From: Himantopus leucocephalus
Lineage: Eukaryota > Chordata > Aves > Charadriiformes > Recurvirostridae
DNA: 64,000 nucleotides
Direction of reading: 5' to 3'
Assembly (NCBI GenBank): GCA_003993805.1
Contig: RSEF01000002.1
Location: forward strand, 8,261,829 to 8,325,828
Position numbers and translations under genes: made by a program. Under the pieces are notes generated by a model. It was not told the origin of the DNA, made no database searches, and was given only the letters and a program-made list of their open reading frames with translations. Below are positions 1 through 12,900 of the stretch, piece by piece; positions within the stretch are counted from its first letter, which is position 1, and each line of letters starts with the position of its first letter.

Positions 1-856
1 AAATTTGTGCTTGAAGAAAAAGCCAGCCATAACTATACTAACTTGAAATCTGTTTTGATTCAAAATCGTATTTCCTGAAATTATTTCTTATGAGTTGAAT
101 GCAAATTTTCTGTAATATTTTTGTACTTCACATGTGTCACTTCAAGGACAATATGTTAGTTTTAAAATAAAATTGAAAAATTTGCTTAATTAATGGAAAG
201 TAGTCAGAGGTTTTGTCCTGCTAAAACAGTTCAAATTCCTATTGTTAGTGTATTTGCATGTCTTGATTCAACTGAGTAAAGTAGTAGACTTTCATTCAGG
301 TTAGCATGCGGTATTTGTATCATTCATCTGCTGAAGAGGCTCAAACGACAGATTTTTATATTATCTAAGTCCTATCAATACTTTTAGCATAGTAATTTCT
401 CCCATAAAAGGACTCCTTCACATAATTATTGACTTATCATCAGAGAAGCTTCTATGTTGTGAAAATATACTTAACTAAATTTTTAAAAGATTCATTCAGA
501 AGGCAGTCCACAGGACATCAGGCATTCAATAAAACCTCTTTTGTGAAGTTTCTTTATTATGGTAAAAACCTGGTAAGGGAAGTATAAGTGCACTGAAAGT
601 GAGTGTAATATTTTTAAAGCAGAATACAAACATTCAGAGAATACAAAAGGGGGAAAAAAAAAGTTTTGTCAGACTTTTTTTGTTGTTGTTGTGGTTCCTT
701 CATTGTTTTGTTTGAAACATTTTTGGGTTTTTTTAGGTTGATTTTTTTCCCCCACTTTGTTCTACGTTGTCGTGTCATAATTAATTAACCTAGTGAAATT
801 GCTTCATTGCATGACTTACTAACCCTTCCTATGTTCATTCTCTCCTGACTTAAAAG

Positions 857-919
857 CATAATCCATTAGAAATTAACCCTGATGGCTTGAAGAAGGCTGC
901 TGTTCAGAAAGCCCTAAAG
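857..919 (+). CDS. ESYT2: ESYT2 cassette exon (21 codons, probably alternative)
   Basis: AG acceptor at 855-856, donor GTAAAA at 920. It translates in phase 0 to [20 protein letters not shown] plus K. This resembles the optional insert NNPLEF...ALK that I recall from a human ESYT2 isoform, just before the SGKK segment of C2B. Both borders are phase 0, so inclusion or skipping keeps the frame. The acceptor pyrimidine tract is modest (TTCTCTCCTGACTTAAAAG) and the donor is weak, as suits a regulated exon. No exon was seen upstream of it in the window. Confidence 0.75.
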
Positions 920-3900
920 GTAAAACTAATACAGTTGTCCATTTAAGGTCACAAAAGTAATTGGAAGTGCACAAATGCCTGCAACGCTTCTCTTCCAACA
1001 GTGGATGGAATTTCTGTTGCCAGATACATATTTAGTGCAATTCCATTTTACTTAAATTTGGTTTCAAGAAGCGGTCAAGACATTGGTAAAATACTATGGT
1101 CTGTGGTAATCTGAATTGTAGATCAGTTGAGTGGAGTATAGACTGCTTTAGAAGACTGGGGGAAAAATTAGTCCTGAGAACTGATATGTAGTAGTAACTA
1201 AAGAACAAGGCTGACATGAAAGCTAAAACATCTTTTACATACTGAGTGATACTTTATTGGTCAGCTCTGAATGACTAACCAATAAAATCACACTCTGACA
1301 TGTTTTGAAATAATCTTGTTTCTGCTAGATGTTTTTAGAAGGCTTTGCGTCTTTTATATAAGTGCTAAATAAATTTAGCACAGCTTTTTGATATGGAAGA
1401 CATAGAGTTGAGCGGCAAACTTGGAAAGGATAAGCCAAGTTCTTAGCTGGAGCAACTTGGACAAGAGGTAGTCTCTAACAGACTGTCAACAGCAAATCTC
1501 TCAGTGGCAGGCGTTAGAGGTGTGTTGTAAGTGTGTGTACATATTGCTGCCTATTTAGCATGAATTAAAATTATTTCTATTTACATATCAGCGTAAGCAA
1601 CAAGGGTCTTCTTGTCAACTTCTGTAGTTTCATCATTTTATGAAGAAAAGGGAGTTTGGGGCATCTTTTTACGAACAACCAAAAAAGTGAAACGAATTTC
1701 ACCTCCCACTTTTAAACACCATCAGCTGGAGTGTAATCTGACTTTCTGTTCCTGAAACCTTTGTATTCTGTATGTCTTTGAGAGCTAAATATTTTTGATT
1801 AGAAATCACAAAAAAGAGAAATGCGGCATTCATCCAAGAAAGGAGTGCTTTCGTAACAGCTTTTTTTCTAAAGGAAAGTATGGTTATGAGCAGTGTGTCA
1901 CATTAAAGTCAAGTAATATTAGGGGAAGTATGATATACAAAAATGTAAGTTCAGAGCCCAAAATACCTAAAATATGCACACTCTTAATTTAAAAAAATAA
2001 AATCACGTAATCAATTCGTTGTAATTGTGACCTTACATGCATTAAGTAGATTTTAACTAACTTTCTGTTTACATACCTGATCTGTACAATTTCCTACATG
2101 GTAGAATTCAAAGTATGTTATTAACCATGTATACTATATTTTCTAGGCCTTTTAAACTGCATTAATACCTGCTTGAGATGATTAACTTTCATGTCTAACT
2201 TTTCTTTCTGACTTAAATATTTGTTAGGTTAATTTAAAATTTGGGAAAGACATATGTAGTTGGGGATGTTCCTTTGTGTATATAATTTGTTTCTAAACTG
2301 ATGTTTATTTTCACAGTTTGATGTAATGCTATACACCTGGTGAGCAAGGCTCAGATATGGCAGATGGTTGATTCTCTAATAAAGAGTATTTGGTAAACTG
2401 TAGAAATATATATCAGGTACATTATAGTGCATCTTCTTTCTCCCCAAACTGAAAAGGGGGGAATATCAATGTTCTGATAGTACATCCAGTTTAATAATAC
2501 TACTGCAATGTAAATGAAGTAAGCTTCCTGAGTTCGTGCTTTCTCCATGTCTCCCATCTGCATGCAATATTCATTTTGCAGTCTTAACTATGCTTCATTA
2601 GCTTTGGGGGTTTTAATGCTCACTAAAGGATAAGAATTTGCTCCTTACCAATTTCATTTGAAGAAAATGGAAAGGAGTCGAAAACTCCTGCTTATTTGTA
2701 GTGTTTTGTTTCAGCATATTTAGGGTAGCTGGATGCCTCCGTGTTAATGTGTTCACGAGTTACTAGCCAGTCTGCCATTCAAGCCTGTTGAATAAAATAC
2801 TGAGAATACTAGATAAGCATATAGTAGAATGCATATGATTTGTATTTTTAAGATGAAACATTTACGTTTCAGAGGAGAGAGGTTTTGCTTTATTCTGAAG
2901 GCAAAGTTTTTGCTTTTTCTTTACCAGTCAGGAAAGAAAATAAACAGCAATCCCAACCCGCTTGTTTTGCTGTCAGTTGGACACAAGGCACAGGAAAGTA
3001 AGGTAAGTTCCTCCTCTTTATACTTGGCTCTGTCTACAAATGTTTGGTGGCTCTGCGTGCTTGGCATTGGCTATCAAGCCATTGAGCATATCCACTGTAC
3101 TAAAAGTTACCACCAGGACTGAAATTGCCAGCAAGAAGCCAAGGATTGAATGGGTGCTTACTCCGTTTAAACTGTCTGTGACGAGAGACCAGATTTTTAA
3201 CTATTTGTTCGTGTCCTTCCACAGTAGGTTCTGATCTGCAACTGGGATTCCTACAGTAGTGATTACATAAATAAAAGTCTGGGCAAACAGCAGGTTTCAA
3301 AATACTGATCAAGTTTTGAAAATTTACAGAATCAACAGAGTTATAGAAATGCTGCAGCTGAAAGGGATCACTGAAGAACATCGGCTTGAACCTTCTGTTT
3401 AAAGTAGGGCCTTAGATTAGCCGAAGTGCTGTGTAGCTCTCAGGAGCTTGTAGATTAGCTAGGCTACCCTTGTTATATCTGCTGCTTTTTCTGCTTTGAG
3501 GTATGGCCTACTTCTGTGCTTTGAGAAGGCTGTCCTGTAGCACTCCTGAGCTCCTTTGCCCTCCAAGGTAGGGCACGGAATCCCTTCTAACAGTTCCTAG
3601 GGCAAGTTGAAATCTGCTTTTCTGAAGTCCAAGGCTTTTATTGTAGAATTATAGAATAGTTGGAGTTGGAAGGGACCTTAAAGATCATCTAGTTCCACCC
3701 CCCTTGCCATGGGCAGGGACACCTTCCACTAGACCAGGTTGCTCAAAACCCATTCAACCTGGCCCTGAACATTTTCAGGGACGGGGCATCCACAACCTCT
3801 CTGGGCAACCTGTTCCCATGTCTCACCACCATCAAAGAATTTCTTCCTAATATCCAATCTAAATCTCCCCTCTTTCGGTTTAAAACCATTACCCCTTGTT

Positions 3901-6900
3901 CTATTGCCCTTCCCTCCAGCGTGTTGACTGCACCACACAGCTTGGTGTCATTGGCAAACTTGCTGAGGGTGCACTCGATCCCAACATCCATGTCACCAAC
4001 AAAGATGTTAAATAGTACTGGTCCCAGTATTGACCCCTGAGGAATGACACTGCTTACTGCTTGCCACTTAGACATCGAGCCCTTGACCGCAGCCCTTTGA
4101 GTGGACCATCCAGCCAGTTCCTTATCCACTGAGTGGTCTATCGGTCAAATCTATGTCTCTCCAATTTCAAGACCAGGATGTCATGTGGGACAATGTCAAA
4201 TGCTTTGCACAANNNNNNNNNNNNNNNNNNNNNNNNNNNNNNNNNNNNNNNNNNNNNNNNNNNNNNNNNNNNNNNNNNNNNNNNNNNNNNNNNNNNNNNN
4301 NNNNNNNNNNNNTCCCCTTTTCCAGTCAGCGGGAACTTCACTGGACTGCCATGACGTCTCAAATGTGATGGATAGTGGCTTGGCAACTTCATCTGTCAGT
4401 TCTCTCAGGACTTGTGGATGCATCTCATCAGGTCCTATGGACTTGTGCACCTTCAGGTTCCTCAGCTGGTCTTGAACCTGGTCTTCTACGGTGGGCGGTA
4501 CCTCATTCTCCCTGTTCCTGCCCTTGCCTTCTGCAACTTGGGTGGTGTGGCTAGAGCCCTTGCCTGTGAAGACCGAGAAAAAAAGGCACTGAGCACCTCG
4601 GCCTTCTCCCTATGCTGGGTAACTGGGTCTCCCATTTCCTTCCTGAATGGGCCCACATTTTCCCTAGTCTTACTTTTATCGCCGATAAACCTATAGAAGC
4701 TTTTCTTGTTGCCCTTGACGTCCCTGGCCGGATTTAATTCTATCAGGGCTTTAGCTTTCCTAACCAGATCCCTGGCTGCTTGGACAATTTCTCTGTATTC
4801 CTTCCAGGCTACCTGTCCTTGCTTCCACCCTCTGTAGGCTAATACTGCAATTTGTTTTCCTCGTGCCCCTTAGCATCTTAAGCTCTGTGATTTTACAGTT
4901 GCTGTAGCCAGGGCTGCTGTTGCTAGTCACATCTGCAAACCTATATTCCTCATTTGTAATTGGTAGATTCAGAACACCGCTCCTAGTCAACACATCCCGT
5001 GGTTGAGAACTACCATAATACAACAGTGTTTGTTTTCCTAGCACAAACTCTTAAATTCCTGTGCACCTCTGTGCTGCTTTCCTGGAAAACATTAGAGTAG
5101 ATGAAGCTCTTGGTGAGAACCTGGTTCTGCAGACCTGAGACAGTTTTGAGTCAACTGAAGAAGGTGTCATCCATCTTGTTTTTCTAATTGGGTGGTGTGT
5201 AACAAATGCCTGTCATGAGGCTGATCTTGATGGTGATCCCTCTGATTTTGACCCAAGGCATTCAACGTACCTGTCGTCTTGTCCGTAACTAACCTCTGTG
5301 CGTTCAAACAGCTCTTTAGAACAGCAACAGTGAAGTGATACCTAGAGAGGTAGATATATGCAATATGGGTGTGTTCTGGTTTTCTTTTTTTTTTTTTTTT
5401 TTTTTAAAGNGTGAGCCAAAAGGAGAGGACATCTAATTTGGCTTCTTCGTATCCTCTCAAAAATGGTCACAAAGCCTAAACCAAATCCTATATACAGTCT
5501 TAATTTTGATACTTAGTAGAGAATGGAGATAGAAATGAAAGTAATTTTGTTCCTGGAGATAGCTTTTTCTTTTTTTTAATGAGTGCTTCCCCCACCCCAC
5601 CCCCACCATCCCCAAATAATGGGTTGCTGAAAGTAGTGAGATTTGGCAGTGAAATCTTCCATGTGGCTACTTGGAGATTAGAAGGAAAAATACTAGTAGG
5701 GAATATGCCAGTCTGAAGACCTTGCATTTGTTCATAGGCTGGTGTGAAGTAAAGTTTCTTTAGCAGGAGTTTTACTTTACATACAGCAACTTTAATGCAA
5801 AACATATTCTCTTACATGTCCTGGGTATAATTTTGTATGTGATATTATATATGCCTTGGGTAGATCCCACTTGGCCTTTGTTTAAATATGTCAGGTTTCA
5901 GACGTTAATTTTGCAAAGCCAAAATGAAAAATGTACTTAACTCTTGACATTGGCTTTATAGACAAAAATGTTTTACAGTTTGTATGCTTTCTGTTCTCTA
6001 ACTTTAGATTCGATACAAGACCAATGAACCAGTATGGGAAGAAAACTTCACTTTCTTTGTTCACAATCCCAAAAGACAAGATCTTGAAGTTGAGGTGCGT
6101 TGTCTCACTCTCTTTAGATACCTTTCTTTTCTAAGACGTTTCAGTAGTAACATCCAGACATTACAGGCTGTTATGAAATGAGACCAAATATTTTGTGAAC
6201 ACCATTAAAATTATACTTAAAGTGTTTTTTGAGACTAGGCTATGAAATGATTATTTGCATTTACCTACTAAAAGGAAGAAATGCTTTTAGTATGTAGTAC
6301 TTCTAGTCTCTCACCAGAAGACAATAGTTGATGATTGTCTTACTTAAAAAAAGAAGAAAAAAAAAAAGAAGTAATTTTTGATACCTTTTTCGAATCTTAA
6401 CAGTCTTAACTGCTAGCAGAAATTGCTGTTATGTATGGCTGATTTGTTTCCTCTCTCATCCCAAGGAAGTCTTTGTTTTATCCAAATACTGTATCCCTTT
6501 ACACTGCTGACATGTCATTTACACAGTTCCAAGAGACTGACGTGTAAATGAGTGCTGTCCTCGTTACTATTCCTCTAACAGTTGTGGGGATTCATTTTCA
6601 CACAGACCGTTTGGAAACCATGTAGCTGTTTGACCAAGGGTCAGGTAGATACAGATGGAGATGTTAGTTTTCTGTCTTGCTTTTGCCGTAGAAGATAGGG
6701 ATGAGCAAACTAGACCTTGAGTATATTTGCTATTTCCTTCTTCAATGTAAAGTAAACTTATGATCAGGGAAATTTGGTTTAAGACCATTCAATATTGTTT
6801 AGGGGGTTTTTTTTGTTTTTAAATAAAACTGTCCTTTTATTTTCTTTCTCTGAATTCTTACAAAGCAGATGATACAAAATGACTTAGCTTCTGTGTTTCT

Positions 6901-9900
6901 TCAGGTGAGGGATGAACAGCACCAGTGTTCTTTGGGGAACTTCAAGCTGCCTCTAAGCCAGTTGCTGGAAAGTGAAGATTTAACTATGCACCAGCGGTTC
7001 CACCTGAGCAACTCCGGTCCAAACAGCACTATAAACATGAAGATTGCACTCAGGGTACACTAAAGCTTTTCCCATTGTAAATATCTGAAAGCATACTTAA
7101 GACTGTTGTGACTTCTGGCCTTCTAGCTTTATGAAGAAGATTTCCTTGGGTGTCACGGCGCCACCAGGTGTCCTTAGTTGTGTCAGTGCTATCCAAGTAC
7201 ACAAAGATAACCTCTAATTTAAATACATTCTCTTTCAAAACCAGAAAATTCTCTGACCAAAACAGTGATCAGCTGCATTAATTAATAATTAAGACTGAGG
7301 TTCCCTGTGGTTTTAGGGTTTTAGGTTCGGAAATCACGTTTGGAATCTGAATTCCTTCAAGTCTCTTATGACTCAGTAGGCTACAAATCAGTGAAATCAC
7401 CTTTATCTTATAGAAATGGAACTGAGGTTATGATGGTTTAAAAAGAATAAAGTTTATAGGGAAAGGGGAAGTGCCTTCATAGTACTAGAAAAATGCAGAC
7501 CAACTTTCAAGCACGCTGGAGTTTTGAAGATGAAACTTGTGTACCTAAAAGTTGGTTTGTCTTTTTTCCCAACTAAACTATTTGGTTTAGTAAGCTAGTG
7601 TATTTCTTTGCAAACACTGTCAAACTTCTGTTATTTGTTCTTTTCTAAGGCGCTTTCTTGCTTAGTTGTCATTTAAATAAATGAAAATAACCTATAAAAG
7701 AGAAAGTATGGACAGGAGAATGAGTGAGAAGAACTTGTGATGTAGGATTAAATTTCAAAAGATTTGAAGAAAAAAATTATACTATAGCTTTCCAGGTGGG
7801 TAGAGCTGCAAAGTAAATAGCACTTGCACCAGAAGCATGTAGAGTATGGGAAGGGAATAATGAAGAGAGTAAATGAATGGAAAATTTCACATTGTTTTAT
7901 AGTTACTGCAGTTGCCACAAAGAAGAAGGAGCTCTGTTTTGCTGTGCTAAAAGTTTCCTATTGTAGAGTGAATAAGTGTGAATATTTTTGGTCTTGCATT
8001 AGTGTCTGAACTTAACAACTTGTCACCAACCAGTACTCCTGTAGAAACAAATTTGTTCCTGTTTTTTTTATACTGGAAAATAGTAATATTATATGTATTT
8101 TTACTGTACCTAGGTTCTTTCTCTTGAAAAGCAAGCAAGATCTCCAGATCATCAACACTCAGCCCAAGTAAAAAGGCCATCTCTTTCCAAAGACGCAAGA
8201 AAATCATCTTTTAAGCCTCAGGTTCCTGTCTCACCACCACCTGATTCAAACAAACCTGTTCCAGCTTCCCCAGTGACTGATACGGATAAAAAGACTGATA
8301 CTGCGGAAAAAAGTCAGCCTCCCAATGCTAGCCCTCAGTGGCCAACGGATCTCAGCCGAAGTTCCTCCAGTCTTCATGCCTCTAACTTCTCTTATTCTCC
8401 CAGCCACCTCTCGGTCAAAGAACCCACTCCGAGCATAGCCTCAGACATATCTCTGCCTATCGCCACACAGGAGCTACGGCAAAGACTACGACAGCTTGAA
8501 AAGTATGGTGTTAATTACTTGGTTTTGCAGTACATCTAAGTTGATTTATAAAGAATGTCGTCTGCGCAGCCAAAGAGAAAGCGCTTAGTTTGCATTTCAG
8601 TGATTTTTTTTTTCCTGTTGCAGTTTGAGTCTGTCATTTGAAAATCAGTCATTGTGATTTTCTGCTTCCTCACAGTATCTCAGTTAGACAGATTCTGCAA
8701 TTAGAAGTTACCTTACCTTGCCATTGCGATGATCTGCAAGATAAAGTCTACCTTGTTCTCAGAGCTACACTGCGTAGTGCTAAAAAGAGTGGGATGGCAA
8801 GAGGGAAGGATATTTTTCGATACAACATTAATCATTTTCATGGCCATAGTTGCCTGTTTCACCACTGAATCCTATTAGCATTAATATTAAGCCAATTAAG
8901 CTGAATATAGCTGGTCTTTTAAAATTACTCAGAGGAGTAGTTGACTATAAAAAATGTCAAATGAATAGTCAGTTACTATTCAATTAATGAGGATTGCTGC
9001 AGCCATGCTTTCTTAAATTCTCTAATTTTTTTTTTTTACTTGCCCCAATGGGCAGCTATACTTACCAGTAAAGATAGCTGAGCAGCCATTCTGCTCTGAA
9101 TAGGAGAATGGAAACCATTAATTCCCTATTCATGTAGCTTCTCTGTGAATCTAAGTAGAAAGATTCTAATTTTTTATTTGTAAGGGATTGAACCAATTGA
9201 TCTTCTTAATCATGGTGCTTGCTTTTTATTTAAGCATGACCTCTATTTGTAAGTGTAAATTGATTGTAATCTTATTTTCAACGTGGCATGACCTACTGAA
9301 AAGTAAAATGACCGCGTTTATACTGTGATTTGCGCTTTTAAGACAGTAAGTGGGTTTAAGTATCACTATTATAAGTATTCTTGGCTTAAATTTCTACATT
9401 AGAGAATTTAGAAAAGAATGAGCTGGTCTTCTAGTTGGTTCCTGACCATGGGTAAGAGTGGCCCATCACTGAGGTTTTCATTGCAGTTTGCACCATTAGT
9501 CTTTCTAATTTCCTAGATACTGCTTTAATGTTTATTTTAGGGTAAGCAAGTTCTTTATTGATCGTGATTTTCAAAGTACTGAAAAGCCAGCTGACCTCTG
9601 AACTGACAAGAATACCTGGCTTATTTTGGAGAGTAGAGCTGTTGGACAAGGAACTGAAGTACAAGAAACTGATGAAGATACGCTCGCATGCTAATGTGTG
9701 CTCTCTTCTTTCACATTGGTCTAAGGAAAAGTTAAATAGATAATACCTGATTTCTGAGAAAACTACTTGGCATATATTTCAGTTAGGTCTTACTTTAAAT
9801 ATGTGTTTTAAAAACTAAGCATAGTGTTCTACCTTTTCCTGCAGTGGAACAACTCTGGGACAGTCTCCATTAGGACAGATTCAGCTAACGATTCGTCATA

Positions 9901-12900
9901 GTTCACAAAGAAACAAACTGATTGTGGTAGTGCACTCCTGCAGGTGAGCATAAAATACCAAATTTAATTTCTGCACCTATTTCTTTATAAACTTTGTCAT
10001 ATCTTGACTTATCCTCTTAAATTGGTTGTCTGGATGATCTTTGTTATTTTTAAAATAACATACTAATTGTAATTATGTGTAAATACAAAATCATACAGAG
10101 CTATAATCAGATCAGTAAAAACTTTGTTGAAGATTTTGTTGTGATTTTGTATGTGTCTATTATGCCTCTCAGATTTTAAATGAAAAAGGCATGTAGATTA
10201 GCTTTCAGACACTGCTGATACAATCTCTAAGAGACTGAATTTTTCATGGGATTACAAAAATGCATGTTTTTTGGAAAGCCATATCTAAACTTTGTATTGG
10301 AATTTAAGAAACATTGTATTCCCACGTCTGCTGTCTGCTCACCATTTATCTGACCTTGTACAAGTCACTGCTTGGCATTTTTTTAGTTTTTCTGTACCAC
10401 TGCTATTAGCTATGTGCTGTATCCTGCACATCATAGTGCGTGCAGGATATCCCACAACTCATTCATGTACTAAATTAAGTGATAGTAGTGTAGATGCTTA
10501 TATTCAGCAATGTCTTATTTATTCTCTACATGTTTTTCTTTTTTTTTTTCATTGGTTGCAGAAATCTAATAGCATTTTCAGAAGAAGGATCTGATCCATA
10601 TGTGCGAATGTATTTATTGCCTGATAAGAGACGATCAGGAAGAAGAAAAACACATGTATCAAAGAAGACCTTAAACCCAGTGTTTGATCAAATGTATGTT
10701 CTAAACCATGTGTAGTAGTTTTATATTGTGTAATTACAAAGCTGTCAAATTGAGGTTTCTCAGCTGAATGGATGAGCTGTTGAAACTCCTAGTTGTCACC
10801 ACCAGACTTGGTCATACCTTTCTCTTCTGCTATAACTGCTCTTTCCATCCTTCTATTCCCTGTTATCCCTGCAGCCCTTCTTACTCTGTTACCACCCACT
10901 TCTCTCTTCTTTTCTGCCTTATGTTACATCCCCTTTGTGCTGGTAGCTAAGCAGCAGTGTGCACTTCTCTGGCAGGTGGCCAGAACATGAGTGCCTTTCA
11001 GCTGGGCTATGCCGTGGGTATCCCTTCCTTCCAGGAAGCATGTTGATTGTGGGTATCCCTTCCTTCCAGGAAGCATGTTGATTCTGACTGGCCGATTGCC
11101 AGGCTGATAGATGCTGCCTCCTCGGTCGGCCTGGCCAGCCAGTGTCTATGCGTGATCAAAGTGCTCAGTCGGTCTACTTGGTGGCGCTTCTCAGCATCCA
11201 GGGGGTCTGGAAGTTTCCTCGTAGGTTATATCCTGGCCCATAGGTTGGGAGTTGTGCAAGCTTGTGCAACATACTGCATAAAAATCCTTATCTTTGTACT
11301 CAGCTTTTTGATGGTAGTTTCCCTCATGTGTACCCTTTTCTCCCCCACCCATCACTTATCAATAAAGACGACCTTTCTCTACAGACAGAAACTTAATTTG
11401 GGGAAAACAACACTTCAGTCCATTCTGTCCAAGGGAAATCTGTAAATCATTAGTTAGAGGCTCTGGTAGGTTTTCCTGGTACTGCAGCTCTCTCCTGTTT
11501 ATTCCAGGTAGTAGATTTGTTTTACTGTGCCTTTCCAAGTAAAATGTATTGCAGAGCAATAAAGCTGTTTAAGAACTGTAGTGACAAATAGATGTAGATT
11601 GTGGTATAATCTTGCTCTCACTTTCTGTAGATTTCAGATCTAGCAAACAAAATGTGTACTTCCTTAAAAGTTGATAGGTTTCCTTGGTGTGCCAGGAAAG
11701 AAAAGAAGCTCTGGTTCTAGAGGACTGAGGCTATATAAGACTGACCAGTCTTTCCCTTTTGGAGAATAATGATACTGAGCTGTCAAGACAGTAGGATTCC
11801 TCACTCTCCTCTCTGTAGAGTCAGTGGTTGACCTTTTCCTTGTTTTGTTTGGGTTTTGTTTGTTTTGTTTTACCAGTGGCTTCTAGAGACCAAATCTAAC
11901 AGAAGTCTCCAACCTTTGATGTTGATATTGATCATATTGAAGAAAAATTTTAGGCAAAACATTGGGATTTTTTTTTCTTTGTTTATTTCAGACCTCATTT
12001 TTTGCCTAGGGAGGGGGACGGTTTGGTTCTGATTTGAATTGTTGTTTAGCTGTAGGAACTGAACTTGCACTTCAGGTACAAAATTCTCACTAAAGCGTCA
12101 CTTTGCCTTTCAGATTTGATTTCAGTGTTTCCCTGCCTGAAGTACAGAGAAGAACACTAGATGTAGCAGTGAAGAACAGTGGTGGTTTCTTGTCCAAAGA
12201 TAAAGGGCTGCTTGGCAAAGTAAGTTGACAGCAAGAAAATTGTGTTAGTAGAGCATGTTATCGTATGATTAATATCCTTTTGTGATATGAGCTTGTTAGT
12301 GTTGACTGAAGCACCTGATTCAGGTACGAAGCTTTTAAAAATTGTAGATGGCTTAGATGTCAAGCTTCAGTAAGGGAAAGAACAAACTGTAGAGACAGAT
12401 GTCAAAAGATGAGGCAGTACTCTCATCTAGAGAATGGTAAGCTCTGAGGCTTGCAGTAACAAAAGAAACCTGCATGTCAGACTTACACAGTCAGAGAAAG
12501 AAAATAACCAGTAGAAAACAGGTGATGTCTCAGAAAATGTTCAGACAAAACTGGAAAGACAAGCAAGAGTATGTAGAGAAGCTCGCAGAACAAATGTATA
12601 TTTGGTAATTAAAATTCCAGATTGTAAAATTCTTGAGAAAGAACTGCTACTGGGCACACTCCTAATGCCAAAACCAGCTATTGCGTTTGCCACTTCACTG
12701 TTCTATAGGCACTCATTACATCATTCTATTTCCTACACATGTGATTTGGAGGATGCAAAATGGGATAGTAAATTCCTACACCCTTGCGAATTGCCATGTT
12801 AGAGCTCCGTAAAAAGAATGAAAGATATCAGAATTGTGGTCAGTTCATGACGAATGGTGTTCTTAGTTTTCCTGTTTACCAGGAAAGCTGTTAGCATAAA

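Noticed and set aside
3743..4129. Open frame encoding reverse-transcriptase-like protein
   Set aside because: It is a CR1 fragment with an altered ADD box, frame breaks and a gap, so it is not a gene.
8638..8868. Open frame after TTCCTCACAG that looks like an extra ESYT2 exon
   Set aside because: It has an acceptor-like start, but no donor gives a frame that joins 8502 to 9845, and those two exons already join perfectly (LEN|GTTLG). No family match.
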